The position numbers and the translations under genes are program-made. This document shows, piece by piece, positions 18,602 through 27,537 of a stretch of DNA of 64,000 bases. Position 1 is the stretch's first letter. Every line of letters begins with the position of its first letter. Location of the stretch: NCBI GenBank assembly GCA_045540335.1, contig JAZQHC010000004.1, positions 3,252 to 67,251 on the forward strand, given 5' to 3'. This stretch comes from RGIG7213 sp045540335 (lineage in GTDB: Bacteria > Bacillota > Clostridia > Oscillospirales > CAG-272). The notes under the pieces were generated by a model, which worked only from the letters and a program-made list of their open reading frames with translations, did no database searches and was not told the DNA's origin.

Positions 18602-20137
18602 ATGTTTAAAAGCGTATTTACAAAATATGTGGCGGCGTTTATGCTTATCATTTTGATAAGCTTTATGGTGCTTTCCATTATTCTCGTTTCCAATACGGCG
18701 AATAATTCGACAAGCATGAAAAAAGAAACTGTTGAAAATGCCGCAAATTCTATAAGCGTGTTTTTAAAAGCTGCTTACGACGATTCTTCAACTTACGATT
18801 TCGGAAAGTTTGTTTACTATGAAAACGTAGAAAACGACGTTTCGCTTATGCTTGATACTATATCTTCATCTTTAGGCGAAGATATGGCTGTGTTTATAAC
18901 AGACGAAAGCGGTATAGTGCTTTTGTCGTCCAATACGCCGAAGGATATGGGAGAGGCTCTGCCTGAAAATGTTTTATTTACTTTGAAAAACGATGGAAAA
19001 TACAGTGAATTTACATCTATGAACGGATTTTTTTCGCAAAGGCATATGTCGGCGGGAAAAACGGTTGTAAATAACGACGGTGAAATGGTCGGTTCTGTTT
19101 TTGTGTGCAGTGAAAATGCAAGATTTGAAAGCTTAGTAAATAAAACTATAAAAGCGCTTGTGGTTTCTGTGCTTTGGGTAATGCTTGCTGCTTTGGTTGC
19201 GGTGTATTTTATTTCTGATAGGATAATTTCACCCTTGAAAATGATGAGCAAGGCCGCAAAAGAATTTTCGCAAGGTAATTTTGATGCACGCGTTAATATA
19301 ACAGGGCAAGACGAAGTTGCAGAGCTTGGCTCGGCTTTCAATAATATGGCATCTACCCTTGGAAAAAACGAAGAAATGCGTAAAGCCTTTTTGGCAAATA
19401 TCTCGCACGATCTGCGTACCCCTATGACGGTTATTTCCGGCTTTGTTGAAGGCATGCTTAACGGTGCTATACCGCCCGAAAAGCACGACCATTACTTACA
19501 AATAATATTTACCGAGGTAAAGCGCCTTTCAAGGCTTGTTTCGTCCTTGCTTGATATTTCACGCTTACAAGCGGGTGACAGAAAGATAGTAAAAGCAGAA
19601 TTTGATATTTGCGAAATGGCAAGGCAGATAATAATTTCTTTGGAACAAAAGCTTGACAGCAAAAAGTTAGATGTTATGTTCGAATGTGATGAAGAAAATA
19701 TGTTTGTATTCGCAGATAGGGATACTATTTATCAAGTGCTTTATAACATCTGTGATAACGCGCAAAAGTTTTCGTTTGAAAAGGGAAAATATATTGTAAA
19801 AATCATCGAAAAGGATAAGAAGGTGTTTGTTTCTGTAAGAAACGACGGGCAGGGAATTGCAAAAGAAGAGCTTCCTTTCGTATTCGACCGATTTTTCAAA
19901 AGCGATAAAAGCCGCGGGCTTGATAAAAGCGGCGTCGGCTTAGGTCTTTATATCGTTAAAACAATTATTGATTCCCACGGCGAGGAAATATGGGTAAACA
20001 GCGTTTACGGTGAATACTGTGAATTCGTATTTACACTTTCAACCGTTAATAATGCCTCGGAATCCTCAAACAAAGAAAAGTTACCATTTAGAAAAAACGA
20101 TAAAAATCAAAGTTTACAATCTAACGATAAAAATTAA
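18602..20137 (+). CDS. Membrane sensor histidine kinase
   Basis: The 511-residue kinase has two transmembrane helices (~10-30 and ~185-205) enclosing a ~155-residue external sensor region of Cache-like character (MAVFITDESGIVLLSS). A HAMP linker (RIISPLKMMSKAAKEFSQG) and a HisKA domain with phosphoacceptor H269 in ISHDLRTPM follow. The HATPase domain has the N box CDNAQKFS, VRNDGQGI, and GVGLGLYIVK. It would phosphorylate the regulator encoded just upstream. AAGGATG precedes the ATG. The C-terminal ~25 residues are a polar, low-complexity tail. The stimulus is unknown; the adjacent dead HtrA-like protein might act as an accessory sensor. Confidence 0.94.
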   Translation: MFKSVFTKYVAAFMLIILISFMVLSIILVSNTANNSTSMKKETVENAANSISVFLKAAYDDSSTYDFGKFVYYENVENDVSLMLDTISSSLGEDMAVFITDESGIVLLSSNTPKDMGEALPENVLFTLKNDGKYSEFTSMNGFFSQRHMSAGKTVVNNDGEMVGSVFVCSENARFESLVNKTIKALVVSVLWVMLAALVAVYFISDRIISPLKMMSKAAKEFSQGNFDARVNITGQDEVAELGSAFNNMASTLGKNEEMRKAFLANISHDLRTPMTVISGFVEGMLNGAIPPEKHDHYLQIIFTEVKRLSRLVSSLLDISRLQAGDRKIVKAEFDICEMARQIIISLEQKLDSKKLDVMFECDEENMFVFADRDTIYQVLYNICDNAQKFSFEKGKYIVKIIEKDKKVFVSVRNDGQGIAKEELPFVFDRFFKSDKSRGLDKSGVGLGLYIVKTIIDSHGEEIWVNSVYGEYCEFVFTLSTVNNASESSNKEKLPFRKNDKNQSLQSNDKN

Positions 20138-20227
20138 AAATCCGATAAACGTAATACACGATTTATTAAAAGAAAAAAGTTATACTTATATTGTCTAATA
20201 ACTTTTGTCTAAAGGGGCAGTTATAAT

Positions 20228-21370
20228 TTGAAAACAGAAAGAGAAAAGTCAATACGCGAAAATCAAATAGAAAAAGATTCGACTGTTTCTTCTTATGGCG
20301 GCTATCAATACAAGCGCGAGTACGAGCAGTATTTACAAGCAAGGCAGTTACAAAACGACAAATCGTTGAAGGTAATGGTTATCATGGCGATAACCGTGTT
20401 CTTCACGATGTTCGTCGTTTGTGTATCGGCAATAATAATAGCTTCTGTCGTAACACGCGACGATTCTAACGCGAAAGGCACAGAAACCTCGAAGGTTGGT
20501 ACGTATGGCACAAATCCGCTGCTGAATTCGGAAAATCACGTCATTTCTTCTTTTGGAAATGCTATGGTAAGTGTCGATATCGGAAAAACTACCGGCCTTA
20601 CGGGTATGGTAATAACTTCAGATGGGTACGTGCTGACAAGTGCTTCGCCACAATTATACGCAGGCGATATAAAGGTTAATTGTAATGATAAAATTTGCCA
20701 TGCTTCCGTTGTGGGCGTAAATGAGAATAACGGAATAGCGATATTGAAAATAGACGTAACCGGTAACGAAACTGTTAAGTTCGGATATGGGAAAGACCTT
20801 TCCGACGGCGACGAAGTTTATATTTCCTATTGTAACGCTTCATCAACGTGCGGTGTTATAGGCGGCAACGCTACGGATAATAAATCAAGCAGCTTCAGAA
20901 TATCGAACGTTTCATTCAAGGATTATATGTACGGTGCAGCCGTGCTGAACGATTACGGCGTCGTTATTGGCGTGGTTACAGGCGGTGATAACAGCGGTAC
21001 GGAAGCGGTTTATGCCTCAAGTGCTTTGCCGTTTATAAAGCAACACGTTAAAAATTCGTATTCTTCCGCTTTTGCAAATAACTGCCAAACGGTAGATGTA
21101 TTGGGAATATCAGCTATATCGATTTCAGACAGAGAAAGTGAAATATTCGGTCTTCCGGGCGGGGTTATGGTGGTAAAATGCTTGCCGCAATCCTTATCAG
21201 AAAGATCTGGCCTTGTATGTAATGATATTATTATCGGGGTTGACAGCTTTGCTGTTGACAACATTAAAGAGCTTGAAAAGATTTTGAGCAACAAAAAAGG
21301 CGAAACTGTCAGCCTTTTGGTTTACAGAAATGAAAGATATGTAACCATAGGCTGTCAAATAGACGGATAA
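20228..21370 (+). CDS. HtrA/DegP-like membrane protein with lost catalytic triad
   Basis: The 380-residue protein has a ~47-residue cytoplasmic start rich in Tyr and charged residues, one transmembrane helix (~48-75), a trypsin-like double barrel (~105-270) and a PDZ domain (~288-378). It follows HtrA closely in GMVITSDGYVLTSA, GIAILKID and DYGVVIGV, yet all triad positions are changed: the expected His is within TSAS (137-140), the expected Asp is N168/G169, and the expected Ser of GNSGG is Y235 in YMYGAA. It is therefore very unlikely to be a protease. It starts with TTG, with AAAGGGG about ten bases upstream. A scaffold, peptide sensor or regulator for the upstream two-component system is possible. 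Confidence 0.85.
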   Translation: MKTEREKSIRENQIEKDSTVSSYGGYQYKREYEQYLQARQLQNDKSLKVMVIMAITVFFTMFVVCVSAIIIASVVTRDDSNAKGTETSKVGTYGTNPLLNSENHVISSFGNAMVSVDIGKTTGLTGMVITSDGYVLTSASPQLYAGDIKVNCNDKICHASVVGVNENNGIAILKIDVTGNETVKFGYGKDLSDGDEVYISYCNASSTCGVIGGNATDNKSSSFRISNVSFKDYMYGAAVLNDYGVVIGVVTGGDNSGTEAVYASSALPFIKQHVKNSYSSAFANNCQTVDVLGISAISISDRESEIFGLPGGVMVVKCLPQSLSERSGLVCNDIIIGVDSFAVDNIKELEKILSNKKGETVSLLVYRNERYVTIGCQIDG

Positions 21371-21403
21371 TTATTAAAACAGCACATTCCGCAGGGGGAT
21401 ATC

Positions 21404-21772
21404 ATGGGCGAAAACATCGTAGTAAAAAAAATTAAGCTTGGCGATGTTTTCGCTATTTTTATAACATGCGTATTGGGGATTTTGCTAATTTTCACCCCTT
21501 TTTCACACGATAATGGTGCAATTATCACAATAGAAACCGAAAATAGTGTATATCATTATCCCATAATTGAAAATAGAGAGGTCGTTCTTAATGAAAACGG
21601 CATACGCCTTACAGTGGTTATAAACGACGGTACGGTATTCGTTAAGGATTCAACGTGTAAGGATAAAATTTGTACCCGCAGCAAATTGAACGGCAAAGGA
21701 TGTATAGTGTGCCTGCCTTCCAAAACTATTATAAAAATATCTTCAGAAGGGGTGGATGCTGTTGCAGGGTAA
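21404..21772 (+). CDS. NusG domain II-containing membrane-anchored protein
   Basis: A 122-residue protein with one N-terminal transmembrane helix (VFAIFITCVLGILLIFTPF) and an external NusG_II (PF07009-type) beta domain. Near its end lie four cysteines (CKDKICTRSKLNGKGCIVCLP), a conserved pattern of the family. Proteins of this type sit beside Gx-type membrane proteins and ApbE in many Bacillota, including the EetA position of the Listeria extracellular electron transfer locus as I recall it. It starts 33 bases after the HtrA-like gene and overlaps the next gene by 17 bases. It has nothing to do with transcription factor NusG itself. Confidence 0.85.
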   Translation: MGENIVVKKIKLGDVFAIFITCVLGILLIFTPFSHDNGAIITIETENSVYHYPIIENREVVLNENGIRLTVVINDGTVFVKDSTCKDKICTRSKLNGKGCIVCLPSKTIIKISSEGVDAVAG

Positions 21773-22274
21773 CGAAAGAATAAAACGTATTGCACTGTGC
21801 GGTGTTTTTTCCGCCTTGGCAATATGTGTTTCATTGCTTGAATCATTGCTTCCGATACAGGCATTTATTCCATTACCGGGAATCAAGCTTGGTTTGTCAA
21901 ATATAATAAGCGTATATGTTTTGTATTACATAGGCAGTAAAGATGCTTTCTGCGTTACGCTGTGCCGCTGTGCGGTTTGTGCCGTATTATTCGGTACGGT
22001 AACTTCATTTTTGTTTTCAGTATGCGGCGGGGTCTTTTCGCTGATATCCTCCGTTTTGCTTAAAAGAATTATAAAAGATAAAATATCTTTTTTGGGCGTT
22101 TGTGTTGTAGGTGCTGCTTGCCATAACGTTGGTCAAATAGCGGTATGCTGCGCTATGTTTGGTACTTTGGCGGTTTGCGCATATCTTCCGCCTTTATTGT
22201 TTGCATCTGTCGTATGCGGAAGTGTTACGGGGGTGATACTGTGGTTTTTGCCCGATTTAGTAAAAATAAAATAA
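21756..22274 (+). CDS. Gx transporter family membrane protein
   Basis: The 172-residue polytopic protein has about five hydrophobic helices and the family signature: a start of the type RIALCGVFSALAICVSLLES followed by PLPGIKLGLSNIISVYVLY. It is often labelled heptaprenyl diphosphate synthase component I, but members look like small ECF-S-like membrane proteins. The pairing with a NusG-II protein and ApbE matches the EetA/EetB arrangement. AAGGGG precedes the ATG. It overlaps both neighbours, so expression is tightly coupled. A role in flavin or quinone handling at the membrane is inference. Confidence 0.85.
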   Translation: MLLQGNERIKRIALCGVFSALAICVSLLESLLPIQAFIPLPGIKLGLSNIISVYVLYYIGSKDAFCVTLCRCAVCAVLFGTVTSFLFSVCGGVFSLISSVLLKRIIKDKISFLGVCVVGAACHNVGQIAVCCAMFGTLAVCAYLPPLLFASVVCGSVTGVILWFLPDLVKIK

Positions 22275-23251
22275 AAATAATTTGCATATTTTGTTTATCT
22301 GTGTTTGCCCTTTCTTCGTGCAGTAATAAATACGAATCGCAAACGTATTTTGCACTTGATACTTTTATACAAACAACCTTGCCTGATGGGTACTCGCACG
22401 ACGTTTATGAGTATATACAAGAATTAGAATCGCAATTTTCAAAAACACGTGCAGAGTCCGACGTGTATAGGTTGAATAACAGCGAAACGACCGTTTTATC
22501 GGATAAAGTTTTAAAAACTGTACTTCAAGCGGTAGAAATTTCTGAAAAAACCAATGGCGCATTTGATGTAACGCTTGGCTCGGTAACCGCTTTGTGGGAA
22601 TTTAAAAGCGAAGCCCCCGCTGTTCCGAGTGAACAAAGTGTAAAAAACGCACTTGAGTTTACGGGTATAAATAAAATATCATTTTCTAAAAATGAAGTAA
22701 CGTTGGAAAACGGTGTTATGATAGACCTTGGCGGAATTGCCAAGGGCAGCATTGCACAGTATTGCGTGCAGTATTTACATGATCTTGGTGTTAATACCGG
22801 TATTTTGAATTTCGGCGGAAATATTGCCATCGTAGGTCCGAAGGAAAACGGCGATGCGTGGAATATTGCCTTGCGCGATCCTCAAAATGCTTCTGCTACC
22901 ATAGGAAATGTATCTTTAACAAGCGGTTTTATTTCTGTATCCGGTGATTATGAAAGATGCTTTGAGTTTCAAGATAAAAAATATCACCATATTATAAATC
23001 CCGGCACGGGGTATCCCGTTGATAACGAAATATGTTCTGTAATGGTAATAAGTGATGACGGAACACAGGCAGACGCTTTGTCAACAGCGTTGTTTGTTAT
23101 GGGCTTGCAAGATTCTTACAAGTTTTATTCTTCAAATTTATATGATTTTGAAGCGGTTATCGTAACAAAGGATAATGGGATATACTTAACCGAAGGGGCA
23201 AAAGAGGTATTTAATTTAACGTCGGTAAATTATGAATATAAAAATTTTTAA
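22241..23251 (+). CDS. apbE: FAD:protein FMN transferase, lipoprotein form
   Basis: ApbE covalently attaches FMN from FAD to threonine or serine residues of extracytoplasmic redox proteins. The 336-residue protein has a lipoprotein signal (IKIICIFCLSVFALSSC), the N-terminal DTFIQTT segment, the metal/FAD site GVMIDLGGIAKG, the motif HHIINPGTGYP and DALSTALFVMG. A GTG start at 22241 is chosen because GGGGGTGA lies six bases upstream; the frame runs open further back into the Gx gene without a site. It overlaps the Gx gene by 34 bases. No obvious flavinylation target (FMN-binding domain) is encoded in this window. Confidence 0.92.
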   Translation: MVFARFSKNKIKIICIFCLSVFALSSCSNKYESQTYFALDTFIQTTLPDGYSHDVYEYIQELESQFSKTRAESDVYRLNNSETTVLSDKVLKTVLQAVEISEKTNGAFDVTLGSVTALWEFKSEAPAVPSEQSVKNALEFTGINKISFSKNEVTLENGVMIDLGGIAKGSIAQYCVQYLHDLGVNTGILNFGGNIAIVGPKENGDAWNIALRDPQNASATIGNVSLTSGFISVSGDYERCFEFQDKKYHHIINPGTGYPVDNEICSVMVISDDGTQADALSTALFVMGLQDSYKFYSSNLYDFEAVIVTKDNGIYLTEGAKEVFNLTSVNYEYKNF

Positions 23252-23263
23252 AGGAGAAAAACG

Positions 23264-26200
23264 GTGAAAAAAATTATTTGCGCGTTTCTTGCATTTGCTA
23301 TGTTGTTTTCGTTTGTTGCATGTAACAGCGAAAATACAAGTACGGACACTATTTCTGTGAACGTTACGAATACAAATGAAGAAAATGAAGATTCGCTTTT
23401 TGCCGATTCGGAATATAGGGAAACCGAGGATGATAATGAGAACGTGACATCCGATGGCTTCAACAATCCGATAGAAGACACAAGCGAAAGTGCCATTACC
23501 ACCGATACAGAAGATTCTTTTGATACCGCGGATATCGCTACCGATACTAAAGATTCTTTTGATACCACGGATATCGCTACCGATACTGAAGATTCTTTTG
23601 ATACTACGAATATCGGTACCGATACGGATTTCTCGGATTCAACGCTTGATTCAAATTCTGATTCTACATCCAATTCAACAACAGAATCAACTGCCGGTTC
23701 TACCACCTCCAATGATACGGAAAAAGAAACTAAACCTGTGGATGTTACACCGCCCGTTACATATCCTGAAGTCGAAAAGCCGAAGGAAAACGACCCTGCA
23801 AACGTAGTTTTTAAGCAGGTTTACGGTACGGGATATAATACGGATACTCCGTTTCGACATAGCTTTATTGAATTATATAACGTCTCTGATGAAGAAATAA
23901 AGCTTGATCAGCTTGCTGTTTCTTACATGACCGCAAGTGATTCGGGTTATAAGAAAATGCAGTTTCCATCAGGCGCGGTGTTGGCACCGCACGGAAGCTA
24001 TCTTATCCGTTGCGGTGAAGCGGTTGATAAAAACGGTAATTCATACGAAAGTAAATATGAAGTATCGCGTATAGACTATTACGACGCAACGTGGAACGTT
24101 GTTATAGATAACAAGAGCGTTAAATTGGCAATAACGGATAAATATATTAATCTTTCTGCCACAACAGATATTGCGAATGCAAGCTATGTATATACATACT
24201 TTATTGCAGCGGCTTCCACAGATTATAAAGACAGAAATATAGTTTCAGGTATGTCAAAACAAAAAGCGGCATACAGAATGGAAAATACGATTTCTTCAGC
24301 ATTTAAAATTGTAGATTATTCTGTAATGACGCCTACGCAAATTGCCGATGTGCGCCCGCAATATTCAGGCGGCGACAGAAACACGTGGCTTGCCGACTTT
24401 GCAAATAAGGTTGAATTTTCTCATTCAAGCGGATTTTACAGTACGGCGTTTTCGTTGAAGCTGTCTGCGGCCAAAGGGTATTCGATATATTACACTACCG
24501 ATGGATCTGATCCGCGTACAAACGGCAAAATGTATTCAACGGGCGGAATAGCGTTATCGCTTACAAGCTCTGTAGCGCCGGGATATCTTACAAAGCAGAA
24601 TTCCGTACTTAATTCTACCGCCAAACCTACGAAAAATCTTTTCGGCTGCCATGTTATAAAAGCGTATGCAACTAATGGTGTAAGCTCTTCTGATGTTGTT
24701 ACGAATTCGTACTTCATTATTCCTAATGCCGAGTATTTTGATGTTCCATTTGTTTCCTTAAGCCTTACACCCGGTGATTTTGTAAGCAACAGCCGTGGTA
24801 TTTATTATACCGTAATGAAAAACCCTTTCGGTACTAAAGAAAGAAGGGTTTCGTATCTTGAACTGTTCGAATCGGACGGAAGCCTTGTTTCGTCATCATA
24901 TGTAGAAATTGCAATGAACGGAAACGGTTCCTTGGGTATGGCATCAAAATCGTTACGTGTATATTTTAAAGCAGATGCAGAGCCTACCGTGGTAAATAAT
25001 CCCTCAAAATTAAGATACGATATATTCGGCGGCCGCGCGCAAGACGGTGTTACCGAATATAAGCGCTTGCTGCTTAGAAATTCCGGAAACGATTCAAGTA
25101 TGTCGCACCTTCGCGACGGCTTGATGCAGGCACTCTGCACGGATATGAACGTTGGCACGATGGCATACAGACCCTCGTTGTTGTTCGTAAACGGTGAATT
25201 TTGGGGTGTTTATAATTTAAGGGAAAGATTTGACACTAAATATTTTGAAGAACATTACGGCGTTTTGGAAGAAAACCTCGTTATTCTTGAAGCACCCTCG
25301 CCTTTAACAACAAACTGGTCTGTAAACGAGCCGTACGTTCTTAACGAAGGCGTATCAGGCGACGAAAAGGTTTTTCACAATCTTGTAAGCTACATTACTT
25401 CTAAGGATATGTCTGATTCTTCAAATTACAGTTATGTTTCAGCCAGATTAGACGTGGATAGCTTTATAGATTTCTTCGTTTGCAATATGTATTGGGGCAA
25501 TACAGACTGGCCGTCGAACAACGTAAAAGTATGGCGTAACAAATCTTCAGCTGATCCTTCGGGCTTGGATACAAAATGGCGCTATGTTGTAAGCGATATG
25601 GATTCGGGCATGGGACTTGGCTGTGAAATAAATACCAATATGTTTACGCAAGCACTAAACGACAGCACTGTTGCCGGGGCTATGATGTGTGCGTTGCTTG
25701 AAAATGAAACCTTCAAAAATAAATTTATTGAAAGATTCACATATGCGTGCCAAACAAAATTTGCATATGAAGATACTATAAAGGTTTATAACGAATATTA
25801 CAATACGTTAAAAAGTATAATACAACTTCATTTTGATCGTTGGCCCGGGGATAGCGGCTCTATCAGCCGTTGGAACAGCGAGATGACCGAAATAAAAAGC
25901 TTTTTAAAGGGCAGAAGTGAATACGCTTTGGAACACATGAACAACTATTTCGGTATTCAGCCTGCGAAATTAAACGTTTCGGTTGATCTCAATAAAGCCG
26001 ATCTTTATATTAACGGTACGAAAATAACGCAGTCCGGATACAGCGAAATTCTTGGTGATAGCAGTGCATCGGTAACGGTTAAGATAGTTCCTAAATCGGG
26101 ATATACCTTCAACGGAATAAAAACGGTAAGTTACAGCGGCGTTGAAAAAACGTATAATACACAAACTGTTACTTTAAAAATAAATGAATGTATTACTGTC

Positions 26201-27271
26201 ATAGGTCTTATTTCAAAGCAGGATCTTAAAGTAGTACCTAACGTTGTTGCAGGCTCTCGCAGTATATTTGTGCTTGATAAAAACGGAAATCTTTATTCCT
26301 GGGGCGAAAATGATATTGCGCAGTGCGGCGTTGCTTTAGGTAAAACGATATGCAAGCCCATGCTTGTGATGTCGGGCGTCAAGCAAATAGAGATCAGCCG
26401 CGGAGGAACAGAAGGTGACACCCCGACTACTGCTATTTTAACAGATACGGGTGCTGTATATACTATCGGTTCGAATACCGTCGGTCAACTTGGAAGAAAA
26501 GGCGATACTACCGTACTTACCAAAATTGACACGAATGTTAAATTTACGAAGATTGCTGTCGGATTTGACCATTTGTTGCTTTTGGATGAAAACGGCAATC
26601 TGTACGGATGCGGAAATAATGCTTACGGGCAGCTTGGCAATAATAATTATACAGGGACGGTTTCGCAAATAACGAAGATAGCATCAAACGTTATAGATAT
26701 GGCAGCCGGAAGACGTCATACGTTGTATATTACATCTGATAACAAGCTTTATGCACTTGGTGATAACAGATGGAAAAAGATATGCTCTTCTACAAAAGAA
26801 GTTTTTACAGACCCATTCTTGCTTGTAAGTGATGCTGCAAAAGTATATGCAGGTCAGCATAGCTCGCTTTATATAAGCACAAACGGAACACTTTATTATT
26901 TCGGTTGGTGCGATGCTTCTACGTTTACCGCGGGCAATTCCAACGGTAAAATGAATAAGATAGCTACCAAGGTAGAAAGTGCGTCTATTATGGATGAACA
27001 CTTCGTTTATACCACTACAAACGGTAACGTTTACGGGTATGGAAAAAATAACTATGGACAGATATCCTCAGATAAGGCAACTAAAACGTCACCTACTTTG
27101 ATATCCGGTGATTGTATTGCCGCTTCGGCAGGTACATACTATTCTGCTTATATCACCTCAAGCGGAGATGTAATGGTTCGCGGAAGTAACAAATCAGGTG
27201 TTATCGGTAACGGTAAGATATCAGCAGATTATACTGCACCTTACAAAGCATTGACTATATCGGTTGAATAA
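23264..27271 (+). CDS. CotH-type kinase lipoprotein with lamin-tail and RCC1 domains
   Basis: This 1335-residue protein begins with GTG after AAGGAG. It has a lipoprotein signal ending FVAC, an Asp/Thr/Ser linker with a 13-residue tandem repeat, a lamin-tail domain (~183-300; HSFIELYNVSDEEIKL), and a chitobiase/Fn3-like segment (SIYYTTDGSDPRTNG). A CotH domain spans ~510-890, with SLRVYFKADAEP, FVNGEFWGVYNLRERFD and VVSDMDSGMG. After a small Ig-like piece come RCC1-type propeller repeats from ~985 (DENGNLYGCGNNAYGQLGNN). CotH proteins are protein kinases of spore coats; surface relatives decorate cellulosome-bearing bacteria. It is 12 bases after apbE and ends at a strong terminator. Confidence 0.85.
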   Translation: MKKIICAFLAFAMLFSFVACNSENTSTDTISVNVTNTNEENEDSLFADSEYRETEDDNENVTSDGFNNPIEDTSESAITTDTEDSFDTADIATDTKDSFDTTDIATDTEDSFDTTNIGTDTDFSDSTLDSNSDSTSNSTTESTAGSTTSNDTEKETKPVDVTPPVTYPEVEKPKENDPANVVFKQVYGTGYNTDTPFRHSFIELYNVSDEEIKLDQLAVSYMTASDSGYKKMQFPSGAVLAPHGSYLIRCGEAVDKNGNSYESKYEVSRIDYYDATWNVVIDNKSVKLAITDKYINLSATTDIANASYVYTYFIAAASTDYKDRNIVSGMSKQKAAYRMENTISSAFKIVDYSVMTPTQIADVRPQYSGGDRNTWLADFANKVEFSHSSGFYSTAFSLKLSAAKGYSIYYTTDGSDPRTNGKMYSTGGIALSLTSSVAPGYLTKQNSVLNSTAKPTKNLFGCHVIKAYATNGVSSSDVVTNSYFIIPNAEYFDVPFVSLSLTPGDFVSNSRGIYYTVMKNPFGTKERRVSYLELFESDGSLVSSSYVEIAMNGNGSLGMASKSLRVYFKADAEPTVVNNPSKLRYDIFGGRAQDGVTEYKRLLLRNSGNDSSMSHLRDGLMQALCTDMNVGTMAYRPSLLFVNGEFWGVYNLRERFDTKYFEEHYGVLEENLVILEAPSPLTTNWSVNEPYVLNEGVSGDEKVFHNLVSYITSKDMSDSSNYSYVSARLDVDSFIDFFVCNMYWGNTDWPSNNVKVWRNKSSADPSGLDTKWRYVVSDMDSGMGLGCEINTNMFTQALNDSTVAGAMMCALLENETFKNKFIERFTYACQTKFAYEDTIKVYNEYYNTLKSIIQLHFDRWPGDSGSISRWNSEMTEIKSFLKGRSEYALEHMNNYFGIQPAKLNVSVDLNKADLYINGTKITQSGYSEILGDSSASVTVKIVPKSGYTFNGIKTVSYSGVEKTYNTQTVTLKINECITVIGLISKQDLKVVPNVVAGSRSIFVLDKNGNLYSWGENDIAQCGVALGKTICKPMLVMSGVKQIEISRGGTEGDTPTTAILTDTGAVYTIGSNTVGQLGRKGDTTVLTKIDTNVKFTKIAVGFDHLLLLDENGNLYGCGNNAYGQLGNNNYTGTVSQITKIASNVIDMAAGRRHTLYITSDNKLYALGDNRWKKICSSTKEVFTDPFLLVSDAAKVYAGQHSSLYISTNGTLYYFGWCDASTFTAGNSNGKMNKIATKVESASIMDEHFVYTTTNGNVYGYGKNNYGQISSDKATKTSPTLISGDCIAASAGTYYSAYITSSGDVMVRGSNKSGVIGNGKISADYTAPYKALTISVE
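23501..23617 (+). repeat. Three-copy 39-bp tandem repeat in the CotH gene linker
   Basis: Three in-frame copies of a 39-base unit beginning ACCGATACNRAAGATTC encode the 13-residue linker unit TDTEDSFDTTDIA. Copies are nearly identical, so recent expansion or slippage is likely. Confidence 0.85.
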
Positions 27272-27345
27272 ACGGTGAAAAAACGCGGCATAACTGCACA
27301 AATTATGCCATTCAACCATAAAAGCGATTGTATGACAAATAAAAC

Positions 27346-27380
27346 AACGAAGCGCGCATTAAATGCGCGCTTCGTTTTTT
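27346..27380 (+). terminator. Strong terminator ending the 17.8-27.3 kb gene run
   Basis: AACGAAGCGCGCATT and its exact complement separated by one base, followed by TTTT. The GC-rich stem is the strongest stop signal after the CotH gene. Confidence 0.92.
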
Positions 27381-27430
27381 ATAAGGAAAAAATTAAGGTG
27401 TCAGCTTTTCCTTTGTTACTAAAAAAGATA

Positions 27431-27464
27431 CCACCCGAAAAAAGTTTGGCTTTTCTTCGGGTGG
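27431..27464. terminator. Probable bidirectional terminator
   Basis: CCACCCGAA pairs with TTCGGGTGG with a further AAAAG/CTTTT stem inside. T-rich sequence lies on both outer sides. It sits between convergent genes and probably ends the minus-strand oxidoreductase gene. Confidence 0.6.
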
Positions 27465-27537
27465 GTTTGTTTTATGTTGTCACAAATAGGAAATTCATAT
27501 AGGCAATAATTCCGGCTTTGCAGAAATATTTTTTAAA

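Noticed and set aside
23501..23617. CRISPR-like direct repeats
   Set aside because: The units are contiguous, in frame and without spacers; they are a coding minisatellite.
23490..23807. 105-codon frame of repeated Ile/Leu/Pro
   Set aside because: Alternative-frame reading of the 39-bp tandem repeats in the CotH-gene linker.
27275..27502. 75-codon plus-strand open frame starting GTG
   Set aside because: It runs through the strong terminator at 27346-27380 and a second hairpin, has no ribosome binding site and no recognisable protein features.
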